A DNA stretch of 64,000 nt from Cohnella sp. GbtcB17 (GCF_019091135.1 NZ_JAGXJW010000022.1:51879-115878), one strand, 5' to 3'; positions 42,998 through 52,282 are shown, counted from the stretch's first letter. Notes: generated by a model not told the origin, from the sequence alone. A program made the numbers and translations.

Positions 42998-45223
42998 CTA
43001 TAGTTGGAAAGTACCTATCGTCAGCCGAACGGGCTTGTCGTTGTTGTAATTGAAGCTGTAAAGGCAACTGTTCCATTCATAGGCCATCGTATAAAGCTTG
43101 CCGTTGCTCTCGGTCTTCACGCCTTTGATCGCCGCTTTTTGCAGGCGATCGAGAAGTGTCGTCATGACGTATTTGTTCCAGGTGCGGACCAGGGTGACGG
43201 CATAAGCTTCGGGATTGTCGGGATCGGACTCCAGCTTGAAGCTGAATTGAACGCCGCTGTATACCAACTCGATCGGCGCCGCAGGCAACGAATCGGCTGC
43301 CGCCTCTTCGCTCAAGCCGTCGGTTGCGGGGATAACGGCTTCGGTGACGGTCGTACTCGCGCTCGAGCTGCCGGCGACGTTGACGACGGCGACAGCGAGT
43401 GCGTGAACAGTGGAAGCTCCCGCGCCGGTTCTGGTTAGCGCCGAGACCCGATTCGCGGCAGAGACTGCTTTTCCGTTCGAAACGGCATTCGCTCCGCCGC
43501 TCGTTCCAGAACCCGTCACGGCGCCTGCCTGCGCGCTGCTCTCGCCTGTTCCCGCGCCGCCGTTCGCGCCGGCGTCGGTCGTACTGTCGGTGCCGGCTCC
43601 TGTGTCCGTTCCCGCGCCCGTTCCCGTGCCGCTTTCATTGCCAGTTCCGGCATCCGCGCCAGTCCCGGCACCCGCATTCGCGCCCGAGGCCGCTCCGCTA
43701 CCGCCGCTGCCCGCGCCCGAGGCGGCCCCGCCGCTCGCGCCGGCTGCCGCGCTGCCGGCTCCGCTTCCCGAGCTTGCGCCAGAGGCAGCTCCGCCGCCGC
43801 CGGCCCCGCTGCCCGACGTCGCGCCGCCGCTAGCGCCGCCATTTGCTCCGGCCGCCGCTCCGCCGTCGCCGCTCCCGACGCCTGCGCCTGCCGCGGTACC
43901 GCCACCCGCGCCCGCCGCCGCTTCTCCGCCGGCTCCCGGGTCCGCTCCGGAACCGGCATCGCCGGCCGTACCGGGAGCCGCCGCTCCGTCGTCGCTCTCG
44001 GCGTCAGGCTCCGCGTCGGTCGCGGCATCCGCCCCCGCCGCCGGCGCATCCGGCGCGCCCAGCTTCTCCTGCAGCGTAGCCGCGGCCATCGCGAGGAAGC
44101 CTGCAGGGTCCGCTTGCCCGGCGCTGAACAAGCCTTTGTACACGACCGTGCCGTTCGCGTCAAGCAGCGCGCCGAAGCCCTGGTATTGCCCGGCGCGGTA
44201 CGTGCCTTTGTAGAGCGGCGTGCCGTCCGCGTTAAACGCTTCGCCTTCGCCGTCACGCAAGCCCGCCACGAAGGAGCCGGTATACAACGCGACGCCTTGC
44301 TCGTTTAGCAGGGAGCCGGTCCCCTGGTAACGCCCGCGCTCGAACGCGCCCTTGTATACCGGCGCGCCAGACGCCGCGTATTCGGTTCCTTCGCCGGACA
44401 GCAGTCCGCCGGCGAACAAGCCTTCGTACAGCAGCTTGCCGCCTTTGTACTGCTTGCCGGCGCCTTCATAAAGGCCCCCGGCAAATGAGCCTTCGTATAC
44501 GAGCTTGCCGTCGTCGCCGAACAGCTTGCCCGCGCCTTCGTACAGCCCTTTGGCAAAGGCGCCGGTATAGAGCGGCTTGTCCTTGGCGGCGTAAAGCGTG
44601 CCTTCGCCTTCGTATTTCCCGGCGACAAACCCTCCTTCGTACAGTACGCTGCCGTCCGGCGCGTAAAGCGTGCCCGCGCCGTTGTACGCGTCCGCAGCGA
44701 ACTCGCCGCGGTACAGCAGCGACCCGTCGGCCGCGTAGGCTTCGCCGGAGCCGGCCCGCGCGCCTTTTTCGAAATCGCCGAAATAGATAAGCTTGCCGCC
44801 GTCGCCGAACAGCTTGCCGACGCCGCTGAATTGGCCGCTCGCGAGCGGTCCGGCATAGACGAGAACGCCTGCGCCGTCCACGATCTTGGCATTGCCGGTA
44901 AAACCTTTCTCGAGCGCGGCCGACGCTTCCATCGTAGGCGTGCGCGAGAACCAGCGGTCGACGAACGCCGGCGGATTGATGAACCCGAAGTACGCGATCG
45001 CAAGACCGATGAGCACGATCAGCACGACGAGCTTTTTGGCGATATAATAGCTGCCGATCTTCCAGTAGTTGTCCAGCGAGCGCAGCCCGCTGCCGAGGAC
45101 GGCGCGGGCCCATTGGATGAGCCATCTGAGCAATATTTTCGGCAATTTGGCGGACTGCTTGAGCGGACGCATGACCTTCCGCTGGATCGGCTTGATAAAT
45201 GGCTTAAGTATCGTCTCGATCAT
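42998..45223 (-). CDS. Membrane-anchored MORN-repeat protein of the eCIS locus
   Basis: 741 aa. Residues 1-60 are basic and cytoplasmic. A single membrane helix is at about 64-82 (KLVVLIVLIGLAIAYFGFI), and positive-inside places the rest outside. Residues about 122-375 contain about eleven 23-residue MORN repeats (YEGxFxxGxYxGxGxLY). Residues about 390-610 are a Gly/Ala/Ser/Thr-rich linker. The last 130 residues form a globular beta-type domain (FSFKLESDPDNPEAYAV). The frame is open upstream, but the ATG at 45223 follows the PAAR stop by 2 bases with AGGTG, so it is the true start. MORN repeats often contact membranes or polymers. A role anchoring the particle to the envelope, or acting as effector or immunity partner, is inference. 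Confidence 0.72.
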   Translation of the reverse strand: MIETILKPFIKPIQRKVMRPLKQSAKLPKILLRWLIQWARAVLGSGLRSLDNYWKIGSYYIAKKLVVLIVLIGLAIAYFGFINPPAFVDRWFSRTPTMEASAALEKGFTGNAKIVDGAGVLVYAGPLASGQFSGVGKLFGDGGKLIYFGDFEKGARAGSGEAYAADGSLLYRGEFAADAYNGAGTLYAPDGSVLYEGGFVAGKYEGEGTLYAAKDKPLYTGAFAKGLYEGAGKLFGDDGKLVYEGSFAGGLYEGAGKQYKGGKLLYEGLFAGGLLSGEGTEYAASGAPVYKGAFERGRYQGTGSLLNEQGVALYTGSFVAGLRDGEGEAFNADGTPLYKGTYRAGQYQGFGALLDANGTVVYKGLFSAGQADPAGFLAMAAATLQEKLGAPDAPAAGADAATDAEPDAESDDGAAAPGTAGDAGSGADPGAGGEAAAGAGGGTAAGAGVGSGDGGAAAGANGGASGGATSGSGAGGGGAASGASSGSGAGSAAAGASGGAASGAGSGGSGAASGANAGAGTGADAGTGNESGTGTGAGTDTGAGTDSTTDAGANGGAGTGESSAQAGAVTGSGTSGGANAVSNGKAVSAANRVSALTRTGAGASTVHALAVAVVNVAGSSSASTTVTEAVIPATDGLSEEAAADSLPAAPIELVYSGVQFSFKLESDPDNPEAYAVTLVRTWNKYVMTTLLDRLQKAAIKGVKTESNGKLYTMAYEWNSCLYSFNYNNDKPVRLTIGTFQL

Positions 45224-45225
45224 GA

Positions 45226-45612
45226 TCAGGGCACCTGTATCGTAAATTGGCCAGGCGCGCCGAATTGTATGACGCCGCCGTAGCTGCACATACATTTGGA
45301 AGAATTGTTCAAGGCAGGCATGTTGCCGACCATCACGGTCGGAGAGCCGGGCGTCCACGGCGCGGCCGTCACCGGCGTGCAGGGCATAGGCGTAAGCGCG
45401 CCGAACGCGGCGGCGGGCGCCGAGGCGACGATAGGGTTGGCCATCGAATTGCACATGCCGAACGGCATGATGTTCACGAACGGTTTATTGTCCATGATGT
45501 TGGCGATCGGCATGGCGGTCGTCGTCCGGTTGACCGGCAGCACATTTAATACGGAGGGGGCGGCCCCAAACGAGCATTGCATCGTCGCTCCGCCGCACAC
45601 GAGTTGTCCCAC
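45226..45612 (-). CDS. DUF4280 PAAR-like spike tip protein
   Basis: 128-aa protein with the DUF4280 pattern: GxLxCGGATMQCSFGAAPS, TTTAMPIANIMDNKPFVNI, FGMCNSMANP, TPMPCTPVTAAPW and MPALNNSSKCMCSYGG. These PAAR-like cones cap the beta-helix spike in eCIS and T6SS, so this is probably the needle tip (Afp10 equivalent). GTG start at 45612, with a weak upstream site. It is in a two-gene operon with the MORN protein and opposite in direction to the other structural genes. Confidence 0.88.
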   Translation of the reverse strand: MGQLVCGGATMQCSFGAAPSVLNVLPVNRTTTAMPIANIMDNKPFVNIMPFGMCNSMANPIVASAPAAAFGALTPMPCTPVTAAPWTPGSPTVMVGNMPALNNSSKCMCSYGGVIQFGAPGQFTIQVP

Positions 45613-45813
45613 GCCAGGTTCACGCTCTCTTCACGAAAATGGTGGAAGCTGTCAAAGCTATATTCATAGTAACTCAATTCTCGAAATCTGTCATTTTGAG
45701 TTGTAAGGGGGTGAATTAAGGAAGAACTTGTAGTACGATAAAAACAGAAAGTACCATTCGTGACTTCCTATTGAATAAGAACAGTCGCACACAAAGGCGG
45801 GCGCCGATTTTCG

Positions 45814-48561
45814 ATGAAAAAACTTGCTGTACTGCTGTTGTTGGTGTCGCTCGTCATGTCCGGCTGGTCGGGCTTCGTGCTCGCGGAGCGGGGGGAGCGG
45901 AGCGAGGCGCCCTGGAAGACGTCGGAGAGCCTGAGCAACTTATCCCGAGCCGCCGTCGGCGGGGACGGTTCGCTTGCGGTAGTGAGCGATTCCAAGCAAA
46001 GGATCGAACGACTCGGCGCCGACGGCACGCTGCTTGGGCAGATGACTTACGAGGCCGCCGAAAGCGGCGCGCGCGTCGACTTCAACGAAGCGGTCTCGGA
46101 CGGCGACGGCCGTACGTACGCGCTGGCGACGGTGCTCGATTCCTACGGCCTCTACGTACAGAGCGAGCGCATCGTCCGTTACGATCGCGGCGGCAAAGGC
46201 GACCAGGTGCTATACGAACGCAAAGGGGACGGCGCGAGCAAGCGGATCGGACGGATCAAAGGCTTGCAGCTGGCGGGCAGCTCGCTTTATTTTTACGAAG
46301 CGGACGCCGACAAGCTGCAGCTGAAGCGGATCGCGATGCCCGACGGCGCGCCTCAGGACGTATTCGCGTTCACGCTCCCGAAGGATCGCTATTTGTCCGA
46401 GATTACGGGAACGGAGCCCGGCCAAATCTACTATACGACGCGAAGGGGCGGCATTTATCAAGTGTCCGCGGACGGCGCCAGCGCCAAGCTGTATCCGAGC
46501 GGGACGCAGGCAAGCCTTTCAAAAAATTTCCCCGAGCTGCCAACGCTTCGCTCGGACGGCTCGCTTATGTTCGTCGATCGGCTCGTCAATGCGGTCGTGA
46601 CGCTGGACCCGCTCGCTCCGGACGCAACCAAGACAGCTTTGGACGATGCCGCGCTGCAGCGCATCGCGCCGGGGCTGGACAGCTACGAGATTATGGACAT
46701 CAAGCAGACGCCGACGGGCTATGCGGTCGTTTTGAACGACCGGATGGTGCTGCTCTCGGCAGACTTCGCGCCGGCGGGCCAAGTTGCGAAGATTATTTTC
46801 GATAGCCGGACGCTGTGGGACCGCCGCCTGCTGTGGGGCGTCTTTTGGCTCGGCTTGCTGCTGCTCGTGTTCTCGGTCCGCTTATTTCATATTCACGTCC
46901 TCGAACGTCGCACGTCTCTATTTCTCAAGCAGGTGCTCGCCACCGTACCGGCCATCTTGATTGCGATGATTCTCCTCTCGAACTTTATTTACGACAGCTT
47001 CTCCGCGCGTATGGAGACGCAGATGCAGCGCGAGCTCGCGCTGCTCGCCCGCAACGGCCAGAACCTCATCGACGGGGACCGTCTCGCGAGGCTGCAGTCG
47101 CCATCCGATTACCGCAACGAAGATTACAACGCCATTCGCGCCAAAATGAACTTCCTGTTCGAAGGCGAGGACAGCGAGCAGCGGCAAGGCTTGTATAGCA
47201 CGCTGTACAAGTACGAAGACGGCCAGATCTATATCGTCATGGACGACGACGACGGCGTCAACATGTTCAAGCCGTTCGAGAAAAGCGAAGCAAACGAAGC
47301 CGTGCTGAACCAAGGCGTCGTGCGCACCGGCCAGTGGGAGGACGCGGACGGGAAGTGGCTGTACGCCATCGGCCCGGTCTACGACAGCGCCGGCGCGATC
47401 GTCGGGGTGTACGAGACCGGCCGCGATCTTAGCGTGCTTCACCGCGAGAACCGCAAAATTTACGATAATATCATCCAAAATATTTTAATGATAACGGCAG
47501 GCCTGGTCGTCCTCGTCGTGATCGTCACGTTCGTGCTGCTGTCGCCGATCCGCAAGCTGAGGCGAAGCGTCATGGCGATGGCCAACGGAGACTGGGACGC
47601 CGAAGTCAAGCTGCGCAACCGCGACGAGGTCGGCGATCTCGGCGTGCAGTTCAACCGGATGGCCCGATACATACGGCAGCATATTGCCGACATCACGTCG
47701 TTCAGCGAAGCGTCCTACCGGTTCGTGCCGCAGCAATTTTTCCACTCGCTGGGCAAGAAAGGCATTCTCGACATTCGGCTCGGCGACCAGATTCAAAAAA
47801 ATATGGCGGTCATGGTCGCCAACCTGCGCGATTTCCGCCAGCTGTCGAAGACGCTGAGCCCGAAGGAAAATTTCGATTTCATGAATTCGTTTCTCCGCCG
47901 CTTCGGTCCGATCGTGAGGCAGGAAGACGGGCTGATCAGCAAATACTTGGGCGCGGGCTTCATGGCGCTGTTCCCCGGTTATGCGGAGGAGGCGATCCAG
48001 GCGGCCGTGGCGATCCGCAGAGAGCTGTCGACGTACAACCAGCACCGCCGAAGCTCCGGCTACGCGACGGTCGACATCGGCATCGCGATTCACAAAGGAC
48101 CGCTGATGCTCGGCATCATCGGCGAAGAGCGCCGCTGGGAAGGCAACGTCATCTCCGACGACGTGCAGCGCACGACGATGCTCGAGCAGATCTCGGATAT
48201 CGTGGGCTGCTGCATCGTCGTCACGCGCGATTATTACGAACAGCTGCGGTCGCCGGAGCGGTTCATGCATCGTTCGCTCGGGCGAATCCGGCTCGAGGGC
48301 AGCGACGAGGCGATGGAGCTGATCGATGTGTTCGAAGGCGATCCCGAGCAGCAGCGGGCGGCCAAGGAGCGGACGAAGGCGCTTTTCGAACGCGGACTCG
48401 CGCTTTGTCAGGCCGGGCGATTTTACGATGCCCGCGAGACGTTTGTCGAAGTCATCAAGCAAAACCGGATGGACAAAGCCGCGAAGCTCTATTTCTACTT
48501 GTGCGACGAGTACTATCAGAAAGGCGCTGGGGCCGGCTGGAACGGTACGCTTGCCGTCTGA
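45814..48561 (+). CDS. Membrane sensor with degenerate class III cyclase domain
   Basis: 915 aa. Signal peptide (1-24), an extracellular propeller-like domain (about 25-335), membrane helices at about 339-360, 373-395 and 553-578, an outer sensor domain at 396-552, HAMP (about 579-632), and a cyclase-homology domain (about 655-845) plus a short helical tail. The metal-binding Asp positions are changed: VMVANLRDF where FADIRGF is expected, and YLGAGFMALF where (I)GD is expected. The NxxxR transition-state motif reads QRTTMLE. Known active enzymes need these residues, so this is likely a pseudo-cyclase that signals by conformation or ligand binding. It is followed by a GNAT and a transporter with a cNMP-binding-like domain. 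Confidence 0.83.
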   Translation: MKKLAVLLLLVSLVMSGWSGFVLAERGERSEAPWKTSESLSNLSRAAVGGDGSLAVVSDSKQRIERLGADGTLLGQMTYEAAESGARVDFNEAVSDGDGRTYALATVLDSYGLYVQSERIVRYDRGGKGDQVLYERKGDGASKRIGRIKGLQLAGSSLYFYEADADKLQLKRIAMPDGAPQDVFAFTLPKDRYLSEITGTEPGQIYYTTRRGGIYQVSADGASAKLYPSGTQASLSKNFPELPTLRSDGSLMFVDRLVNAVVTLDPLAPDATKTALDDAALQRIAPGLDSYEIMDIKQTPTGYAVVLNDRMVLLSADFAPAGQVAKIIFDSRTLWDRRLLWGVFWLGLLLLVFSVRLFHIHVLERRTSLFLKQVLATVPAILIAMILLSNFIYDSFSARMETQMQRELALLARNGQNLIDGDRLARLQSPSDYRNEDYNAIRAKMNFLFEGEDSEQRQGLYSTLYKYEDGQIYIVMDDDDGVNMFKPFEKSEANEAVLNQGVVRTGQWEDADGKWLYAIGPVYDSAGAIVGVYETGRDLSVLHRENRKIYDNIIQNILMITAGLVVLVVIVTFVLLSPIRKLRRSVMAMANGDWDAEVKLRNRDEVGDLGVQFNRMARYIRQHIADITSFSEASYRFVPQQFFHSLGKKGILDIRLGDQIQKNMAVMVANLRDFRQLSKTLSPKENFDFMNSFLRRFGPIVRQEDGLISKYLGAGFMALFPGYAEEAIQAAVAIRRELSTYNQHRRSSGYATVDIGIAIHKGPLMLGIIGEERRWEGNVISDDVQRTTMLEQISDIVGCCIVVTRDYYEQLRSPERFMHRSLGRIRLEGSDEAMELIDVFEGDPEQQRAAKERTKALFERGLALCQAGRFYDARETFVEVIKQNRMDKAAKLYFYLCDEYYQKGAGAGWNGTLAV

Positions 48562-48636
48562 CGCAAACGCAGGTTCCGGCGATTGCGGTCCCGACTCGTC
48601 GAACATCGCCGGAGCCAAGGAGCGGAGGGATCGAAG

Positions 48637-49161
48637 TTGGCTATTGTTGAATTGGCGGTGCGCCGCGTGGATTCGCGGGAAGACGCGGATGCGGTCGTTG
48701 CGTTTCTCGTTTCGCCGCAGGCGTTCGACGACGAACGTCCGACGCCGGGCGAGGAGGAGCACTTCCGTACGCTGCCGTATTTGGCGCTTGAGGGCAAGAC
48801 TGTCTACTGGTATATGACGGACGGCGCCGGAGAAGTCGTCGCAGTCACGGGCGTCGCGCCGAACGAGCAGCGCACTGGCGGATATACGTGGGATTACCTC
48901 GTGGTGAGAAAAGATTACCGCCGCGGAGGCGCGGCTTTGCGCCTTGCCGGCGCCATGCTTGAATATTTGCGCGGACAAGGCGCCAGATATTTGGTGACCT
49001 ATACGTGCGACTTGCCCGTGTATGCCGGCGTCAGACGCTTGTTCGACCGATTGGGATTTTCCATGAACGGCCGTCTGCCTGATTATTACTTCGATGGCGA
49101 GGATCGTCTGATCTATTATATGGATCTGCGAACATCCGGCCTTTCGGAGACGCAACAGTAG
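48637..49161 (+). CDS. GNAT-family N-acetyltransferase
   Basis: 174-aa acetyltransferase. It has the beta-bulge strand DYLVVRKDYRRGGAALRL (about 87-104), where R-R-G-G-A is the acetyl-CoA pyrophosphate loop. The C-terminal part DRLGFSMNGRLPDYYFDGE is standard for GNATs that modify small molecules or protein N-termini. The frame is open from 48583, but TTG at 48637 has GGAGGG 7 bases upstream. It lies between the pseudo-cyclase and the transporter and is probably co-transcribed. Substrate unknown. Confidence 0.85.
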   Translation: MAIVELAVRRVDSREDADAVVAFLVSPQAFDDERPTPGEEEHFRTLPYLALEGKTVYWYMTDGAGEVVAVTGVAPNEQRTGGYTWDYLVVRKDYRRGGAALRLAGAMLEYLRGQGARYLVTYTCDLPVYAGVRRLFDRLGFSMNGRLPDYYFDGEDRLIYYMDLRTSGLSETQQ

Positions 49162-49176
49162 AAAGAAGTGACAGTC

Positions 49177-52100
49177 ATGAATTTGGCGCAAGCCCTCGGC
49201 AGATTGGGCGTTCGTTCGGAGGACCGGCGCAAGCTGCGGTTGATGACCCCTATATTTCTGATATGCGGCATCGCCGAGGCGCTTACCTACAACGGCTTCA
49301 TTACGTTGTTCAGCCAGCGCTTCGGAAGCGAGTATCTGCCGTATTTGTACACGGGAGAAGCTTTTATCTTGCCGTTCGAGGCGTGGTTTATGAGCTGGCT
49401 GGCCATGAAGCTGTCGAAGCCCGCGCTGATGAAGACGATGTATGCCGTCATGACGGCGATATTGCTTGCGGATACGGGCGTGCTGGCGGCGCTTAAGCTG
49501 GCGGATCTTGACGCGCGCTGGTTTTACCCGGTTTTGTTCCTGACCTCGAGCTTCGTCGTGCGCCAGCAGACGGTGCTGCTGTGGAGCCTGGCCGTCGACG
49601 TATGTCCGACGCAGCAGGCGAAGCGGCTCATGCCGCTGTTCGTCTCGGGCGCGACGCTTGGCGGCGCGGCAGGCGGTCTTATTACGCAGGCGCTAAGTCC
49701 GTTCGGCGCCGAATGGGTGTACGGACTTGGTCCTGTGCTGCTGATCGCGGCGTCGTTTAACTACCGCAAGGCGATCGCGCAATATTTGGTGCCGCTCGCG
49801 CTGAAGGCGCAAAACGCCGCGGAGGACGAGGCGGAGGCGTCTTCGTTCGATTATATGAAACGCACGTTTCGCTCCCCGTTCTTGCTCGGCGTCATGGGTC
49901 TCATGACGCTCATGCCCGCTTTGTATTATTTGGCGGAGTTTTTGTTTTTGAATACCGCGCATGCAGCCTTTCCGGACGAGCAGCAGTTCGCGCGCATGTT
50001 CGGCATCGTGTCGACGCTGCTCTTTTTGCTGGCGTTTTCCGTCCAGCTCGTATCCGGCAAGCTCGTCGCCTGGTTCGGCGCGAGCGGAATGCTCGTGGCG
50101 ATCGCCGCGGCTTACGCGGCCGCGTTCGGCTTGTCGGCCTTGCTCCTCGGCAGTGGGACGGCCGCCGTGACGGCCGCCGCGGGCGCCTATATGCTCACGA
50201 ACGTACTGATCTTTTATTCGGCGGAGCCATCTTACCAGCTGTACTACAAGACGCTGCCGATGCGGCATCGGGACGGGTACCGGTATGCGGCGCAGGGGCT
50301 CGCCTCCTTTTTCGGCATCCTGCTCGGCGCGGGTCTGCAGTCGCTCCACAAGGCGGCGGGCTTCGGCTTTCCGGCATTGGCCGCGATCGGCGCAGGCGCG
50401 GCGCTGCTGCTTACGGCACTCGCGTGGGCTGTGCGTCGCCTCTATATGCGCGAACTCGTCAAAGGCGTCCAGACGCTGGGTCTGAGCGACCTTGAGCTGA
50501 TGGACTCTTACCGCGAGTTTTTCAGCAACGCCAAAGCGATGGGCGCGGTGCTGGCGCTGCTCCGGCACGAGCAAGAAGGCGTGCGGCAGATCGCTGCCGA
50601 CATCGTAGGACGTACGCAGGACGAACGATATTTGCCGGAGCTGCTCGAGCTGCTTGGCGACGCCAGCCCCGGCGTTCGTACAGCAGCGCTTCGGGCGATG
50701 AAGCTGACGGGCGCCGAGCTCCAGGCGCTCGTGCGGATCGGCGCCGTCCTAGAGGACGAAGAGCCAACGGTGCGGGCGGAGGGCGTCAGGCAGATGGCGC
50801 AGATGAAGCATTTATCGGCGCAGGCGTTTTTCTTTTTGCGGGTGAAGCTGCTGGATCCTCATCCCGCGGTCGTCGCCGAGGCGGTCAAGGCGATGTATGC
50901 GCTGGAAAGCGAATCGAGCTACGAAGCATGCTTCGAAGCAATCGAGCGACTGCTCGGGCAGGGCGGAGAGCCCGCCGCCCATGTCTGCGGCGTCGTGGCG
51001 GAGCTTCGTCTTAACCGCTTCGAGGGACAGGTCGAAATGCTGCTGCGCGACACCCATCCGTCCGTTCGCCTCGCGGCGACGTCGTGCCTGGGCAAGCTGG
51101 GCTCGGCGCACGTCGTCCCGCAGCTGCTGGAGCGGCTGCCGGCGGCAGACCAAGAGCTGCTTCTCGTCACCGAACAAGCGTTGATCGACATGGGCGACCG
51201 GTCGATCGAGCCGCTGCTCGAGGCTTTGCCCGGCGCGCACGCGCAGGCGTGGCGCGTTGCGGTCGGTGCGCTCGCCGCGCTGCTGCCCGAGCCTGACATT
51301 CGAGGGAAGTTGACGGACGAAGCGCTGCGGCGCATGGGGGAGCTTGACAAAGTGGCGGGTTATGCATCCGCTTTTCGCGCGGTCGGCAGGGAAGAACTGG
51401 CCGAGTTGGCCTCGCTCCGCTTCAATGGCCAACGGCAGCGGGTGCTTGAAGGTGTCTGGTCTTTGCTCGTGCGTCTGACTGACGAGCAGGTCGTCGCTTC
51501 GATTAGGCGCGCGCTCGACGATCCGGACGACGAGACGAGGAGCAGCGGGCTCGAGGTGCTTGCCGAAGGCGCGGGAGACCGGCGGCTCGCGCAGCGACTC
51601 TCGGTCGTGCTTCAGACGGATTACGACGAGCGGGGACGGCTGCCGGCAACGATGGAAGAGGCGCGGACTGCGCTCGATCATGCGGCAAGCTCGGCGGACG
51701 ATTGGTGGCCGGAGATGGCGGCGGAAGCGGGAAGGGAGCGTGGAGGTCAATTGGAAGCGCAGGGAGCGCTCGGCAGGCTCGGCAAAGTCATCTATTTAAA
51801 AAACGTGCCGTTTTTCGCGGATTTGACGCTTGAGGAGCTGGGCTTGATCGCCGGCATCGCATCGGAGCGCGTATTCGAGGACGGCGAAGCGCTGCTGCTT
51901 CGCGGCGAGACGAGCGACGCGCTATATGTGATCGTGGACGGTAACGTAGAATTGACGAGCGTTACCGCGGCCGGCCTGGAGGCCACGCTCGGCGTGCTGG
52001 GCGCGGGCGAAGTATGCGGTGCTACCTCGGCGCTGGACAAATCGGCGTCGACCGTATCGGCGCATGCACTGCTCGGCGACGTGCGGGCGCTTGGCTTGCA

Positions 52101-52218
52101 GCGCGAGGCGCTTACCCGCCTCATCCGGCTATACCCGGACATCGGCCTTGGGCTGCTTCGGGCTTCGCTCGCGCGCGTGCGATTGCTCGAGGAAATGTTG
52201 ATGCGGATCGATTCGTAA
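49177..52218 (+). CDS. NTT/MFS-like transporter fused to HEAT repeats and CNB domain
   Basis: 1013-aa fusion. Residues 1-about 430 are 10-12 membrane helices resembling the ATP/ADP-translocase (NTT/Npt) type of MFS. Residues about 440-835 are HEAT-like helical repeats (LELLGDASPGVRTAALRAM, MLLRDTHPSVRLAATSCLG). Residues about 868-1010 are a cyclic-nucleotide-binding-like beta roll (FFADLTLEELGLIAG, GEALLLRGETSDALYVIVDG). The phosphate-binding cassette keeps GE (GEVCGAT) but has DKSAST where PRAAT-type Arg is expected, so cNMP binding is uncertain. The ATG at 49177 follows GAAAGAAG. Such NTT-HEAT-CNB fusions are known in free-living bacteria. Confidence 0.82.
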   Translation: MNLAQALGRLGVRSEDRRKLRLMTPIFLICGIAEALTYNGFITLFSQRFGSEYLPYLYTGEAFILPFEAWFMSWLAMKLSKPALMKTMYAVMTAILLADTGVLAALKLADLDARWFYPVLFLTSSFVVRQQTVLLWSLAVDVCPTQQAKRLMPLFVSGATLGGAAGGLITQALSPFGAEWVYGLGPVLLIAASFNYRKAIAQYLVPLALKAQNAAEDEAEASSFDYMKRTFRSPFLLGVMGLMTLMPALYYLAEFLFLNTAHAAFPDEQQFARMFGIVSTLLFLLAFSVQLVSGKLVAWFGASGMLVAIAAAYAAAFGLSALLLGSGTAAVTAAAGAYMLTNVLIFYSAEPSYQLYYKTLPMRHRDGYRYAAQGLASFFGILLGAGLQSLHKAAGFGFPALAAIGAGAALLLTALAWAVRRLYMRELVKGVQTLGLSDLELMDSYREFFSNAKAMGAVLALLRHEQEGVRQIAADIVGRTQDERYLPELLELLGDASPGVRTAALRAMKLTGAELQALVRIGAVLEDEEPTVRAEGVRQMAQMKHLSAQAFFFLRVKLLDPHPAVVAEAVKAMYALESESSYEACFEAIERLLGQGGEPAAHVCGVVAELRLNRFEGQVEMLLRDTHPSVRLAATSCLGKLGSAHVVPQLLERLPAADQELLLVTEQALIDMGDRSIEPLLEALPGAHAQAWRVAVGALAALLPEPDIRGKLTDEALRRMGELDKVAGYASAFRAVGREELAELASLRFNGQRQRVLEGVWSLLVRLTDEQVVASIRRALDDPDDETRSSGLEVLAEGAGDRRLAQRLSVVLQTDYDERGRLPATMEEARTALDHAASSADDWWPEMAAEAGRERGGQLEAQGALGRLGKVIYLKNVPFFADLTLEELGLIAGIASERVFEDGEALLLRGETSDALYVIVDGNVELTSVTAAGLEATLGVLGAGEVCGATSALDKSASTVSAHALLGDVRALGLQREALTRLIRLYPDIGLGLLRASLARVRLLEEMLMRIDS

Positions 52219-52282
52219 ATCTTCGTGCCGGTCGCCCCGCCCGCAACGAGCAAGCGGCCTGCGCCGGCTTCTTGCGCGAGCT

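Noticed and set aside
42998..45454. 818-aa version of the MORN protein starting at 45454
   Set aside because: It would overlap the PAAR-like gene by about 230 bases in another frame, while ATG 45223 sits 2 bases after the PAAR stop with a ribosome site.
12904..45612. Prophage or R-type pyocin-like phage remnant
   Set aside because: The AAA+ ATPase, DUF4255, DUF4157, LysM hub and split VgrG are eCIS marks. Capsid, portal, terminase, integrase, holin and lysin genes are absent.
12904..45612. Type VI secretion system
   Set aside because: No TssJLM membrane complex, TssBC split sheath or ClpV is present. The sheath is a single chain and the host appears Gram-positive.
45814..48561. Active adenylate cyclase annotation
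   Set aside because: Metal-binding and transition-state residues expected for class III cyclases are not present at the aligned positions.
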